Of a DNA stretch of 64,000 nucleotides, positions 8,970 through 17,674 are shown piece by piece. A program made the translations under genes and the position numbers. Origin of the DNA: a virus. Numbering within the stretch: position 1 is the stretch's first letter; each line of letters starts with the position of its first letter. The notes below the pieces were generated by a model that ran no database searches, was not told the DNA's origin, and worked only from the letters and a program-made list of their open reading frames with translations. The DNA is taken from positions 18,199 to 82,198 of the IMG/VR virus record IMGVR_UViG_3300042453_002018, one strand, 5' to 3'.

Positions 8970-9362
8970 ATGTCCTTTGAAAATCTGACTGAAGATAATA
9001 TCATGTTGTATGCTGCAAAAGCGTATGATAAACCTAACTGTATCATGAGTGAATTTACTGAAGATATGAAACGTCTGAATTATCTTAAACGATTGTTCAG
9101 ACGTTATCATAAACATGGTGAGATGCGTGAGCGGTTGATACTCAATCATATCGTCGTTTTATACAACCTTTTTGGACCTGAAGCGGTTGCAAGAATACTC
9201 TTCTACAACACAAGCAAAAGTGATTATAGTGCATTAAAAACTTATCTAACTTTTTTAAATCTAATGCCAGAAAAAATTCGTGGAATTAACGGAAAAGATA
9301 TACTGTCATCGGATATTTTAATTGACATGAAAATTGCAGACGTTTTAAGAAATCTAAAATGA
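8970..9362 (+). CDS. Conserved phage protein (DUF7207-like)
   Basis: 130 residues, helical and without signal peptide. Pattern MSFENLTEDNIMLYAAKAYD ... RLILNHIVVLYNLFGPEA ... LFY is a conserved small protein of T4-like aquatic phages that I associate with DUF7207; function unknown. Its stop overlaps the next start by ATGA. Confidence 0.55.
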   Translation: MSFENLTEDNIMLYAAKAYDKPNCIMSEFTEDMKRLNYLKRLFRRYHKHGEMRERLILNHIVVLYNLFGPEAVARILFYNTSKSDYSALKTYLTFLNLMPEKIRGINGKDILSSDILIDMKIADVLRNLK

Positions 9363-10078
9363 TTATCGGACAAGGAGTATCAGTTGGTGGAGGAATTTAT
9401 GTTGATGCGAAAAGTGATAATTTTCCACCAGAAGGTGTAAATAAATTGTATTATGGAGATTTAGGCAATCTTTTTGATGCTTCAACATATAGCGGAAGCG
9501 GCAATCAATGGATTGATACTCAGAGTGGTAACATTGCAACGCTGATTAATTCTCCAACGTACAGTACAGATTTTACAGGGTATTTCGAATTTAACGGCAT
9601 CAATCAAAGAGCAACTGTTTCCGGAACGCCTTTAAATCCTGTAAGTTATACTAAGTGTGCTTGGTTTTATCTCAACGGGACTCAGGCAAATCATTTGATC
9701 AGTTTTAATGACGGTACTGGAACTGGTCACTACATGGCGTTTAATAACACAAACAAATTATATTGTGGACATACTTCATGGCCAGGGTTTCCACTTTCGT
9801 TTGAGTCCGTAACAACTTTCGATAATTTTGTTTGGTATTTTGTTGCAGTAACTTTTGACACAATTTCAGGAATGACGCTTTTTGTAAATGGAAGAGAAGA
9901 TAGTAAATTTACCCTATATAAAACTCCTCCTGTTGCAAGTCAAATAGGTATCGCAAGCTATGACAATTTTGGACATTTCAAAGGAAGAATCGGCAGAGTT
10001 TATATCTATAACCGTGCATTGACCGCTGAAGAAGTGCGCTGGACTTTTAATGGAACCAGATATATTTACTCAATTTAA
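9359..10078 (+). CDS. LamG/concanavalin-A-like virion protein
   Basis: 239 residues. Residues 30-235 have the laminin-G/lectin-like pattern: FEFNGINQRATV, then WFYLNG, FVAVTFD, MTLFVNGRED, and FKGRIGRVYIYNRALTAEEV at the end, which is the usual LamG C-terminal signature. Such domains sit on phage tails or capsids and bind glycans, so this is a candidate adhesin or decoration protein. Confidence 0.7.
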   Translation: MIIGQGVSVGGGIYVDAKSDNFPPEGVNKLYYGDLGNLFDASTYSGSGNQWIDTQSGNIATLINSPTYSTDFTGYFEFNGINQRATVSGTPLNPVSYTKCAWFYLNGTQANHLISFNDGTGTGHYMAFNNTNKLYCGHTSWPGFPLSFESVTTFDNFVWYFVAVTFDTISGMTLFVNGREDSKFTLYKTPPVASQIGIASYDNFGHFKGRIGRVYIYNRALTAEEVRWTFNGTRYIYSI

Positions 10079-10085
10079 CTAAATA
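10079..10085 (+). promoter_or_regulatory. Late promoter motif CTAAATA
   Basis: CTAAATA directly after the LamG gene stop and 6 bases before the ATG at 10091. The spacing is too short for a normal leader on that gene, so it may serve the lysis cassette or give a near-leaderless message. Confidence 0.4.
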
Positions 10086-10090
10086 GAACT

Positions 10091-10423
10091 ATGTCTAACG
10101 AATTCAAAAAAGAATGTGGTAAAGGATACTATTGGTGCAGTACAGATAAAGTCTGTAAGCCACTACAAGAATCTATGGAAACTACAAAGTTTTGTCCTGC
10201 ATGTAATAAAACAGAAAAACGCTCTGAGTGTGCATTTGGTCCAGAGTATTTTGATAAAAATGCAAGAAGCATGAAAGAAGATATGGGAGCACCAGCAAAT
10301 GCGGTTGGTGGTGGTGCTATTGCTGGTCTTGGCGTTGGACAGCAAGGTGAACCTGGTGTAAAGAAACGCAAAACTGCAACATTCATTTCATTTATAAAGA
10401 GAAAGTCAAATGTGGCTTCTTAG
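10091..10423 (+). CDS. Small Cys-rich protein with Gly-rich linker
   Basis: 110 residues. Two Cys pairs (CGKGYYWCSTDKVC and CPACNKTEKRSEC) suggest metal binding or disulfides. A Gly/Ala-rich linker follows (PANAVGGGAIAGLGVG), then a Lys-rich end resembling segments of T4-like virion proteins. Function unknown. Overlaps the spanin-like gene by 14 bases. Confidence 0.55.
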   Translation: MSNEFKKECGKGYYWCSTDKVCKPLQESMETTKFCPACNKTEKRSECAFGPEYFDKNARSMKEDMGAPANAVGGGAIAGLGVGQQGEPGVKKRKTATFISFIKRKSNVAS

Positions 10424-10847
10424 TTTTTTGCCCAGTGGATTTCTTTTATTCATTATCAATACAGTTTTAATTTGCGGTGCTGTCGGTGCCGTAATTGGTT
10501 TTTTAGGTAGTAGGCTGCCAGTTGTTGGCAACTATGCAAACGTAATTAAATATGTTTCCATAGTATTACTCTGTATCGGCATATATTGGAAAGGAGGCTA
10601 TAGCGTAGAGCAAGAGTGGCGTCAACGAGTGGCTGAATTAGAGGAGAAAGTGAAAGATGCAGAAGCGAAATCACAGCAGACAAATGTTGTTATTGAAACG
10701 AAAGTCAGAGAGAGAGTTAAGAGAGTCGTTGAAAAACGAGAGGTCGTTGTTGAGAAGATTAAAGAAGTGGAAAAAGTTATCGATGCAAAATGTGAACTTG
10801 ATCCAAGCGTAGTAAACCTTTTGAATGAAGCAGCCAAAAAGCCATGA
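10410..10847 (+). CDS. Inner-membrane spanin-like protein (Rz-like)
   Basis: 145 residues. Two hydrophobic segments at 5-33 and 45-60 are followed by a long charged coiled coil (65-125) and a C-terminal Cys region. This is the architecture of an i-spanin: membrane anchor plus periplasmic coiled coil that joins an outer-membrane lipoprotein to fuse membranes at lysis. The lipoprotein gene follows immediately with ATGA overlap and the endolysin comes next, which supports the role. Confidence 0.6.
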   Translation: MWLLSFLPSGFLLFIINTVLICGAVGAVIGFLGSRLPVVGNYANVIKYVSIVLLCIGIYWKGGYSVEQEWRQRVAELEEKVKDAEAKSQQTNVVIETKVRERVKRVVEKREVVVEKIKEVEKVIDAKCELDPSVVNLLNEAAKKP

Positions 10848-11104
10848 AAAAATTACTTATAGTTTTATTGCTTACTGGTTGTAGTACAACTGTGCCAGTG
10901 GCGCGTAAATTTCCTGAAATCCCAGATTCATTCAAGAATTCTTGTGCGCCACTGGCACAAATAAAAGAAGGCACAACCAAACTGAGTGAAGTGATTACGG
11001 TTGTTGCCGATAACTATACAGAGTATCACCTGTGTAGTGATAAAGTTGACATGTGGATAGAATGGTATAGATTACAAAAAGAGAATTTTGATTCTGTAAA
11101 ATAA
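10844..11104 (+). CDS. Outer-membrane lipoprotein, spanin partner (Rz1-like)
   Basis: 86 residues. Lipoprotein signal peptide with lipobox LLTGC (Cys13). Mature part contains conserved-looking CAPLAQIKEG and YTEYHLCSDKVDMWIEWY. Overlap with the coiled-coil membrane gene and proximity to the endolysin fit an o-spanin, although it is longer than lambda Rz1. Confidence 0.6.
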   Translation: MKKLLIVLLLTGCSTTVPVARKFPEIPDSFKNSCAPLAQIKEGTTKLSEVITVVADNYTEYHLCSDKVDMWIEWYRLQKENFDSVK

Positions 11105-11119
11105 AACCTGAGGATACAC

Positions 11120-11737
11120 ATGGAACTTACAAAAGAACAACTAAAACAATTACTACCAAAGAATCCATATATTGACCAGTGGTACAAAGCATTAAGTCAA
11201 TTGCTTCCTGATTATGAAATCAATACACCACAGCGCATTGCATCGTTTATTGCACAATGCGCTCACGAATCTGGTAATTTTGTTTTTCTTACTGAAAACT
11301 TGAATTACAAAGCGGAAAGTCTGATGAAGACATTTCCAAAATACTTCAAAGATTTAGCTACAGCAAAAGCTTACGAAAAGCAACCACAAAAAATTGCGAA
11401 TAAAATCTATGCAGATCGCATGGGTAACGGTAACGAAGCATCTGGTGACGGATGGAAATATCGTGGTCGTGGATTAATTCAACTGACTGGCAAAACAAAC
11501 TATACTTGGTTTGCAGCATCACTCGAAATCAGCTCAGAAGAAGCAGCGGAATATACACAAACATTTGAAGGTGCTGCACAATCAGCATGTTGGTTCTGGG
11601 AAACAAACAAACTGAATCAATATGCGGACACAGGTGACATTCTTACAATGACGAAGAGAATTAATGGTGGGACCATAGGACTTGAGGATCGCAAGAAACA
11701 TTATGCACATGCTCTTCACGTTCTAGGAGTCCACTAA
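11120..11737 (+). CDS. Endolysin, glycoside hydrolase family 19 (chitinase-like)
   Basis: 205 residues. GH19 signatures: FIAQCAHESGNF with the catalytic Glu, NYKAESLMKTFPKYF, GDGWKYRGRGLIQLTGKTNY, and WFWETNKLN with RINGG near the end. GH19 phage endolysins cut the glycan strands of peptidoglycan. No signal peptide, so export requires a holin. Starts 15 bases after the spanin pair with a GAGG site. Confidence 0.88.
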   Translation: MELTKEQLKQLLPKNPYIDQWYKALSQLLPDYEINTPQRIASFIAQCAHESGNFVFLTENLNYKAESLMKTFPKYFKDLATAKAYEKQPQKIANKIYADRMGNGNEASGDGWKYRGRGLIQLTGKTNYTWFAASLEISSEEAAEYTQTFEGAAQSACWFWETNKLNQYADTGDILTMTKRINGGTIGLEDRKKHYAHALHVLGVH

Positions 11738-11961
11738 TGAAATATCTAGCACTTCTATTATTACCATTATTAGTAGCGTGTGAAGAAAACTATCGTTATC
11801 CTTGTCAAGACCCAGAAAACTGGGATACAAAACAATGTAAAAAACCATACTGTAGCGCAAACGGAACTTGTCCTGAAGATTTGACACATTACGAAAAGAA
11901 TAAAGCAGGTCAACCTTCACCACAATTTCAACAGGTTCCAAGTAAAGGAGAATGTAAATGA
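11737..11961 (+). CDS. Small Cys-rich lipoprotein
   Basis: 74 residues. Lipobox LLVAC after a Leu-rich signal peptide; the mature peptide has five more Cys (PCQDPEN, QCKKPYCSANGTC, GECK) that may form disulfides in the periplasm. Sits in the lysis cassette with stop/start overlap on both sides. Could modulate lysis or protect the cell surface; not recognised as a known family. Confidence 0.6.
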   Translation: MKYLALLLLPLLVACEENYRYPCQDPENWDTKQCKKPYCSANGTCPEDLTHYEKNKAGQPSPQFQQVPSKGECK

Positions 11962-12431
11962 TTAAAGATTTATGGTCAGGAGAAAGATATACAACAGAAG
12001 AACTCAATGCACGACTGAAGTTTTTTATCGGCATTGTTTTGGGATTAACACTATTCGGTATTGTCTTTGTTGTTCTTTATAGTTTGATTTTTGTTACTCA
12101 ACCGATGAACGGTATGAGTCCTGTTGACAACAAGTTTTTTGAACTTATCATTCCTATTGCCACATTCTTGACAGGTACATTGTCAGGTATCATGCTTGCA
12201 GGTGACGATAAAGATTTGAGAGCAAAAGCACTTGATGCAGCAAACAAACCATATGTGCCACCGCCACCACCTCCAGTTGTGTCTGCGCCAGTTAGCACAG
12301 GTTTCGGAGCAACACCATCAGCAAGTCCATTTGATACTGTGGTAGATGCATTCTCATCATTTGCACCAACAGTTGCATCAGGTTTTGGTGGCAAAGATGC
12401 ACCCGCACAGCCTCCGCATCCTGAAAAATGA
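11958..12431 (+). CDS. Membrane protein in lysis cassette, holin candidate
   Basis: 157 residues. Two hydrophobic helices (22-47 and 62-82) separated by a short loop, then a Pro/Ala-rich tail (PPPPPP near 102). Two-helix topology and position after the endolysin make it one of two holin candidates. A Pro-rich tail is unusual for holins, so a regulatory membrane role is also possible. Confidence 0.5.
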   Translation: MIKDLWSGERYTTEELNARLKFFIGIVLGLTLFGIVFVVLYSLIFVTQPMNGMSPVDNKFFELIIPIATFLTGTLSGIMLAGDDKDLRAKALDAANKPYVPPPPPPVVSAPVSTGFGATPSASPFDTVVDAFSSFAPTVASGFGGKDAPAQPPHPEK

Positions 12432-12655
12432 AAAAGTTTTTGATGCAAATGCTTACCGCTGAAGGTGAGCAACAACCTTCCAGCAAGAGAGTAATTACCT
12501 TTTTGGCTTTTATTCTACTTGCTGTTGGGTTTATTGCCGAATTGTTTTTTGAAAGAAAGTTGAATCCATCGACGTTTGATGTTATGATGTATATTGTGCT
12601 AGGTGGATTAGGATTTACCGCATCTGAAAAGTTTACCTCAAAGGAAGAAAAATGA
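12428..12655 (+). CDS. Small two-helix membrane protein, holin candidate
   Basis: 75 residues. Helices at 21-39 (VITFLAFILLAVGFIAELFF) and 50-66 (VMMYIVLGGLGFTASEKF) with a charged Lys/Glu C-terminus. Size, two-helix topology and cassette position fit a class II holin better than the neighbour upstream. ATGA overlap with it. Confidence 0.55.
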   Translation: MKKFLMQMLTAEGEQQPSSKRVITFLAFILLAVGFIAELFFERKLNPSTFDVMMYIVLGGLGFTASEKFTSKEEK

Positions 12656-12849
12656 AAAAAGAAATTGCATTGATGTCGATGATTTTGGCTCTGCTTTTTG
12701 TACCACTTAGCAAAGGCGCTTTTGCTGCTGAAGAAAAGAAAGTGTGCGTCAAAGAGTATGACAATAAAACTAAAAAAGAAAAAGAAGTGTGCAAGACTAT
12801 CAAAGTCCATAAGAAGTTAGAAGGCACAAAGATTCCAGAGAAGAAGTAA
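12652..12849 (+). CDS. Small exported protein
   Basis: 65 residues with a clear signal peptide (MKKEIALMSMILALLFVPLS, cut near AFA-A). The mature part is about 40 residues, Lys/Glu-rich with two Cys (KVCVKEYD and EVCKTIKV). Function unknown; coupled by ATGA to the holin candidate. Confidence 0.55.
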   Translation: MKKEIALMSMILALLFVPLSKGAFAAEEKKVCVKEYDNKTKKEKEVCKTIKVHKKLEGTKIPEKK

Positions 12850-12852
12850 GAA

Positions 12853-13281
12853 ATGGACGGAGAAGTAGCACTTAAAGTAGAGGTTGGCGTTCTCAAAGAG
12901 AAAGTCTATACCCTTGTAGACCTTTGTGAGAAGATGGATCGCGTTATCGAAAAACTTACTGATAACAACACAACAGTAGTCAACCAGATTTATAACGACA
13001 TGGAAAAAAGAAGAGAAGATACCGCAAGTGATATCAAAGAACTTCATTCAAGAATAACTACCGTGGACAGAAATCTTTCAGATAAGATTGAGTTGACTGA
13101 GCGTAGAATTATGGATGAAATAAAATCACTACGCGATCATATTACTGAACATAATCAAAAAGAAGAAGATGATTTACAATCACTCATGAAATGGAAATGG
13201 ATGGTTGCCGGTGGTGTAGTTGTAGTTGCATGGATTGTATCTAACCTTAAATTTGAACATTTGGCAAAGTTTTTTGGATAA
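12853..13281 (+). CDS. Coiled-coil, C-terminally membrane-anchored protein
   Basis: 142 residues. Charged coiled coil over residues 10-110, then one hydrophobic helix (WMVAGGVVVVAWIVSNL, 114-130). Tail-anchored layout like small phage proteins near lysis genes; function unknown. Last gene of the late block before a host-type promoter. Confidence 0.6.
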   Translation: MDGEVALKVEVGVLKEKVYTLVDLCEKMDRVIEKLTDNNTTVVNQIYNDMEKRREDTASDIKELHSRITTVDRNLSDKIELTERRIMDEIKSLRDHITEHNQKEEDDLQSLMKWKWMVAGGVVVVAWIVSNLKFEHLAKFFG

Positions 13282-13310
13282 TTGATTTTTGTGAGCAGTA
13301 GTGTTATAAT
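13282..13310 (+). promoter_or_regulatory. Sigma70-type promoter of primase (leaderless)
   Basis: TTGATT (13282-13287), 17-base spacer, TATAAT (13305-13310). The primase ATG is at 13317, where transcription would be expected to begin, so the mRNA should be leaderless or nearly so; no Shine-Dalgarno sequence fits. Confidence 0.7.
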
Positions 13311-13316
13311 GATTGT

Positions 13317-14363
13317 ATGGCTATATACATTGATTCAAAATATGTGAGATTGGTTTCTTCACGCTTGCGTAACTTCAAGCAGAAAAACACCAATCTTTGG
13401 AACTTCTCATGCCCATATTGCGGAGATTCCCAGACAAACAAACTCAAAGCCCGAGGCTATGTTTATGCTAAGGGCAATGATTTATTCTATCGCTGTCACA
13501 ACTGTGGAGTAGGAACAAATGCAGCCAATTTCATCAAACATGTCGACCCATCACTACATGGAGAATATGTACTTGAGAAATACAAATCAGGTACAGGAAC
13601 AGCGAACACATATCACAGAAAAAGTAGTGATACACCAAGAATCATTACCCAACCACCCAAATTTGGTCACATCAAAAAGCGCAGTATATTTGAACATGGG
13701 GAGTGGCTCAGTAATTTACCAAGTGGACATTTTTGTCTAAATTATGCACAGAATCGTTTGATACCTGAAGAACATTATGATAAGTTGTTGTTCACTTCAA
13801 ATTATAAGATATTCTGTGACACACTAATTCCCAATCACGATAAAAAACTCATTGAAGATGCTAGGCTTGTTATACCCTTCTTCAATTATCAGAATGAATT
13901 AGTTGCAGTAAGTGGTCGTGCATTAGAAACAAGTGATCGCACACTACGTTATGTTACATTGCGTACAAATGATTCGGAGAATAAACTTATCTATGGCATG
14001 GATCGTGTAAATTTAGATGAACGTGTTTATCTTGTTGAAGGTCCGATCGACAGTTTGTTTTTGAAAAATTGTGTAGCATCTGGTGATGCAAATCTTGCGT
14101 TAACGGTGAAAAATATTCAAGCAAAAAAAATTACGCTTGTATTTGACAATGAGCCAAGAAATAAAGAAGTATGTAAGTTGATTGAAAATGCAATCAAATC
14201 GAATCACAATGTCGTAATTTGGCCAGATAACATTGAAGGTAAAGATATTAATGAGATGATTCTCAATGGTTTTTCATCTGGCGAAATTCAAGAGATTATA
14301 GATAGTAATACATTTTATGGACTTGAGGCTATAGCCAAATTTACATTTTGGAAGAAATTATGA
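13317..14363 (+). CDS. 61: DNA primase, T4 gp61-like
   Basis: 348 residues. N-terminal zinc finger (CPYCGDSQTN at 31-40 with CHNCG about 25 residues later), then a TOPRIM-type core: VYLVEGPIDSLFLKN, LVFDNEPRNKEV and GKDINEMI. This is the layout of T4 gp61, which makes RNA primers with the gp41 helicase at the phage fork. The gp59 helicase loader is encoded at the right end of this window. Expressed from its own host-type promoter. Confidence 0.85.
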   Translation: MAIYIDSKYVRLVSSRLRNFKQKNTNLWNFSCPYCGDSQTNKLKARGYVYAKGNDLFYRCHNCGVGTNAANFIKHVDPSLHGEYVLEKYKSGTGTANTYHRKSSDTPRIITQPPKFGHIKKRSIFEHGEWLSNLPSGHFCLNYAQNRLIPEEHYDKLLFTSNYKIFCDTLIPNHDKKLIEDARLVIPFFNYQNELVAVSGRALETSDRTLRYVTLRTNDSENKLIYGMDRVNLDERVYLVEGPIDSLFLKNCVASGDANLALTVKNIQAKKITLVFDNEPRNKEVCKLIENAIKSNHNVVIWPDNIEGKDINEMILNGFSSGEIQEIIDSNTFYGLEAIAKFTFWKKL

Positions 14364-14599
14364 ACGAACGAATTAAAGAATGTATGTTCAGCGCTGGTTT
14401 GAATTCTAACTACGTCGAAGGATTCGACAGCATTTATTCGAATCAACTGGAAAAGTTTGCCAATTTGATTGTTAAGGAATGTATGCGTATGTGTGAAGTT
14501 ACAGAGATGAGTTTTGTGACCCATGACTGTGATGTGGAAGCATCTGGTGCAATTACTGTAAAACAGTTTATTGCAGAACATTTTGAAATTGAAGAATAA
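14360..14599 (+). CDS. MNERI-family small protein
   Basis: 79 residues, start chosen at the ATGA overlap with primase. Begins MNERIKECMFSAGLNS and has EKFANLIVKECMRMCE, the pattern shared by four other small genes (31258, 32976, 33164, 33433). Unknown function; Cys residues follow the conserved EKFA(E)LI motif. Confidence 0.6.
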   Translation: MNERIKECMFSAGLNSNYVEGFDSIYSNQLEKFANLIVKECMRMCEVTEMSFVTHDCDVEASGAITVKQFIAEHFEIEE

Positions 14600-14605
14600 A
14601 AAACA

Positions 14606-14612
14606 CTAAATA
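14606..14612 (+). promoter_or_regulatory. Late promoter motif CTAAATA
   Basis: CTAAATA 30 bases before the HNH endonuclease start, which has its own AAGGAG site. Homing endonucleases in T4 are often under late control, so this fits. Confidence 0.4.
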
Positions 14613-14641
14613 ACATTGTCACTCAAAAGGAGTCCAGTGTT

Positions 14642-15214
14642 ATGTCTAAAAAGTATGTAAAAATATGGGAAGATTATAATGGTCAAAAGTTGCCAGAAAA
14701 CATGGAAATTCATCATATAGATGGCAATCACGACAACAATGATCCAAACAATCTATTGGCAGTAACAATAGAACAACATTTAGAAATACATCAAAAGCAA
14801 AAAGATTATGGAGCAGTACAGGCTATTTTGATGAGAATCAATAGAAGTGAAAGTGACACAAAATTGCTTACCGAATGTGCATCCAAGCATCAAAAGAAAT
14901 TACTCTCTGAGGGTAGGCACAATTTTCAATTGATGACTGAAGAAAGACGCAAAGAAATAAGTTATAAAGTAGGTAATCTTACCAAAGAAAAACAAATAGG
15001 ATTACATAGAATAAATGCTGATCCTATTCTATCAAAACAAAATGCAACAAAAGCAGGTTTGACATCTAAAGAAAAAAAAGCAGGTTGGCACGATCCAGAA
15101 AAAAGTGGTAGTAATTATGTAAAGAATACATTTTGGTGGACTAATAGCATTACAGGTGAAAGAAAAAGAAGTCAGGATTGTCCTGGTAATAATTGGAATA
15201 AAGGAATGAAATAA
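14642..15214 (+). CDS. HNH homing endonuclease
   Basis: 190 residues. HNH core near the N-terminus (MEIHHIDGNHDNNDPNNLLA) with following EQHLEIH. C-terminal WWTNSITGERKRSQDCPG looks like a DNA-binding NUMOD-type repeat. Freestanding endonucleases of this type spread into genes they flank; it sits between the primase unit and thyX and runs into thyX by one shared base. Confidence 0.85.
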   Translation: MSKKYVKIWEDYNGQKLPENMEIHHIDGNHDNNDPNNLLAVTIEQHLEIHQKQKDYGAVQAILMRINRSESDTKLLTECASKHQKKLLSEGRHNFQLMTEERRKEISYKVGNLTKEKQIGLHRINADPILSKQNATKAGLTSKEKKAGWHDPEKSGSNYVKNTFWWTNSITGERKRSQDCPGNNWNKGMK

Positions 15215-15867
15215 TGAGTGTGAAATTGATTGGTGTAACAGCACCTTTTGCTGGACACAATTCGGCAGAAGATATGATTGTTTATATGGCCAGAGTATCC
15301 AATCCAAAAAATCAAGACATGGTTCGAGGTAATGAGAAATTGATTAGGTATTGTATAAAAAATCAGCATTGGTCAATTTTTGAAATGGTCAACGTTGTTA
15401 TGGAAATAAGTACAACAAGAGACATCGCAAGACAAATCTTGCGACACCGCAGTTTCTCTTTTCAAGAGTTTAGCCAACGATATGCTGACCCGACGAAAGA
15501 TTTGGGATTTGATTTGCGTGAAGCAAGATTACAAGATACAAAGAATCGTCAAAACAGTATTGAAACTGATAATTATGCTCTAAAGACCTTATGGGAAGAG
15601 CAACAGCGTTTTATTATTGATTCTGCAAAGAGTGCATATGATTGGGCAATTGAGAATGGTATTGCAAAAGAACAAGCAAGAGCAGTATTGCCAGAGGGTA
15701 ACACACAATCGCGCATGTACATGAATGGTACCTTGCGTAGTTGGATCCACTATTGCCAGTTGCGTATGTCAAATGGCACACAAAAAGAACACGCAGAGAT
15801 AGCAATAGAATGTTGGAAAATCATTTCAGAAAAATTTCCAAACGTAGCGGTAGCATTAGAACAATAA
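15214..15867 (+). CDS. thyX: FAD-dependent thymidylate synthase
   Basis: 217 residues. ThyX motif RHRSFSFQEFSQRY matches RHRxxSxxExSxRY, the FAD/dUMP site; ARAVLPEGNTQSRMYMNGTL and QLRMSNGTQKEHAEIA complete the C-terminal active site. Makes dTMP from dUMP using methylenetetrahydrofolate and NADPH. First gene of the dNTP cluster with NrdA, thioredoxin and NrdB. Confidence 0.93.
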   Translation: MSVKLIGVTAPFAGHNSAEDMIVYMARVSNPKNQDMVRGNEKLIRYCIKNQHWSIFEMVNVVMEISTTRDIARQILRHRSFSFQEFSQRYADPTKDLGFDLREARLQDTKNRQNSIETDNYALKTLWEEQQRFIIDSAKSAYDWAIENGIAKEQARAVLPEGNTQSRMYMNGTLRSWIHYCQLRMSNGTQKEHAEIAIECWKIISEKFPNVAVALEQ

Positions 15868-15880
15868 CAATGGAGAAGAA

Positions 15881-17674
15881 ATGGTAGATATTAGCAGCAT
15901 TAAAATAGACCTAGAGAGAGATAAATTATTCGATGAACTCGGAACCAAAAGACTTAAAGAATCATACATGCGAGAAACTGAATCAAGTCCTCAAGAAAGA
16001 TTCGCATTCGTATCCGCAGCCTTTGCATCCAATCCTGATCATGCTCAAAGGCTTTACGATTATTCTAGTAAGCACTGGCTTTCTTATTCTACTCCTATTT
16101 TATCTTTTGGCCGTAGTAAGCGTGGTTTGCCTATCAGTTGTTTTTTACCCTATTTGGATGATTCAGCAGAAGGTTTGGTCAATACTTTATCGGAAGTAAA
16201 CTGGTTATCAATGTTAGGAGGTGGTGTTGGAATTGGATTGGGAATTCGTTCTGCTGATGATAAGTCCGTTGGTATCATGCCTCATCTTCGGACTTATGAT
16301 GCATCTTCATTGGCGTATAGGCAAGGTCGTACAAGGCGTGGCTCTTATGCTGCCTATCTTGATATCAGTCATCCTGATATTATTTCTTTCTTAGAGATGC
16401 GTAAGCCTACTGGTGATCCAAATTTACGCACATTAAATCTACACCACGGTATTAACATCACAGATGATTTTATGCAGTTGATTGAAAAATGTATGTTAGA
16501 CCACGATGCAGATGATACATGGGAACTCAAAGATCCGCATAGCGGTGAAGTTAAAGACAGAGTATCGGCGCGTGAATTGTGGCAGCGCATCCTAGAAACA
16601 CGCATGTTGACTGGCGAACCATACATTCACTTTATTGATACAAGTAATCGGTTGATGCCAGAATTTCAAAAACAAAAAGGTCTGAGTATCAAACAATCTA
16701 ATTTGTGTTCTGAAATTATTTTACCTACAGACAAACAACGCACAGCCGTATGTTGCCTGTCGTCTGTAAATTTGGAGTATTATGATGATTGGAAAGATAA
16801 TAAACTTTTTCTGCGGGACGTGGCGGAAATGCTTGATAATGTACTTCAGTATTTTATTGACAATGCTCCTGATGTTATACACAGAGCCAGGTTCTCTGCT
16901 CAACAAGAGCGCAGCATTGGTGTGGGGGCTCTTGGCTATCACGCTCTTCTTCAGAAAAAAAATATTGCGTTCGAATCTGCGGTAGCAAAGTCATTCAATA
17001 ATCAAGTATTCAAACATATCAGAGAGAAACTAGACAATGCAAATCTTGAACTCGGTAAAATTCGTGGTGAGGCTCCTGACGCTGCTGGTACTGGCAAACG
17101 CTTTTCTCATCTCATGGCTATTGCACCCAATGCTTCTTCTTCTATTATTATGGGCAATACTTCTCCTAGCGTGGAGCCGTACCGTGCAAACGCCTACAGA
17201 CAAGACACACTCTCAGGAGCATACCTGAACAAAAATAAATTCTTGGATAAAATCATCAAGGAGAAATGTGATGCAGACAGCAAATTGGACTATCAAGAAA
17301 TCTGGTCATCTATCATTGCAAATGACGGTTCCGTTCAACATTTGGACTTCTTGGATGACTATACCAAAGATGTCTACAAAACTGGAATGGAAATTGACCA
17401 AAGATGGGTTGTGGACCACGCCGCTGACAGACAACATTACGTTGACCAAGCGCAATCCATTAACCTCTTTTTTAGACCTGATGTAAATGTTAAATATCTT
17501 CATGCAGTACATTTTCAAGCATGGAAACAAGGACTGAAAACATTATATTACTGCCGTTCAGAGAAACTAGCAAAGGCCGATAAAGTATCCAAGAAAATTG
17601 AACGTGAGATTATACAAGAGATTGATTTGAAACAATTGGCTACTGAGGAGGTCTGTTTAGCATGTGAGGGCTAA
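15881..17674 (+). CDS. nrdA: Ribonucleotide reductase class I, large subunit
   Basis: 597 residues, shorter than bacterial NrdA (about 760) because the N-terminal ATP-cone is absent. Active-site features: PISCFLPY, SNLCSEI (N-x-C-x-E), CCLSSVNLE, radical-transfer tyrosines in LKTLYYCRS, and the C-terminal redox pair CLAC four residues before the end. Reduces NDPs to dNDPs with NrdB (19107). Loss of the ATP-cone removes dATP shut-off, which suits dNTP production during infection (family inference). SD GGAGAAG upstream. Confidence 0.93.
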   Translation: MVDISSIKIDLERDKLFDELGTKRLKESYMRETESSPQERFAFVSAAFASNPDHAQRLYDYSSKHWLSYSTPILSFGRSKRGLPISCFLPYLDDSAEGLVNTLSEVNWLSMLGGGVGIGLGIRSADDKSVGIMPHLRTYDASSLAYRQGRTRRGSYAAYLDISHPDIISFLEMRKPTGDPNLRTLNLHHGINITDDFMQLIEKCMLDHDADDTWELKDPHSGEVKDRVSARELWQRILETRMLTGEPYIHFIDTSNRLMPEFQKQKGLSIKQSNLCSEIILPTDKQRTAVCCLSSVNLEYYDDWKDNKLFLRDVAEMLDNVLQYFIDNAPDVIHRARFSAQQERSIGVGALGYHALLQKKNIAFESAVAKSFNNQVFKHIREKLDNANLELGKIRGEAPDAAGTGKRFSHLMAIAPNASSSIIMGNTSPSVEPYRANAYRQDTLSGAYLNKNKFLDKIIKEKCDADSKLDYQEIWSSIIANDGSVQHLDFLDDYTKDVYKTGMEIDQRWVVDHAADRQHYVDQAQSINLFFRPDVNVKYLHAVHFQAWKQGLKTLYYCRSEKLAKADKVSKKIEREIIQEIDLKQLATEEVCLACEG

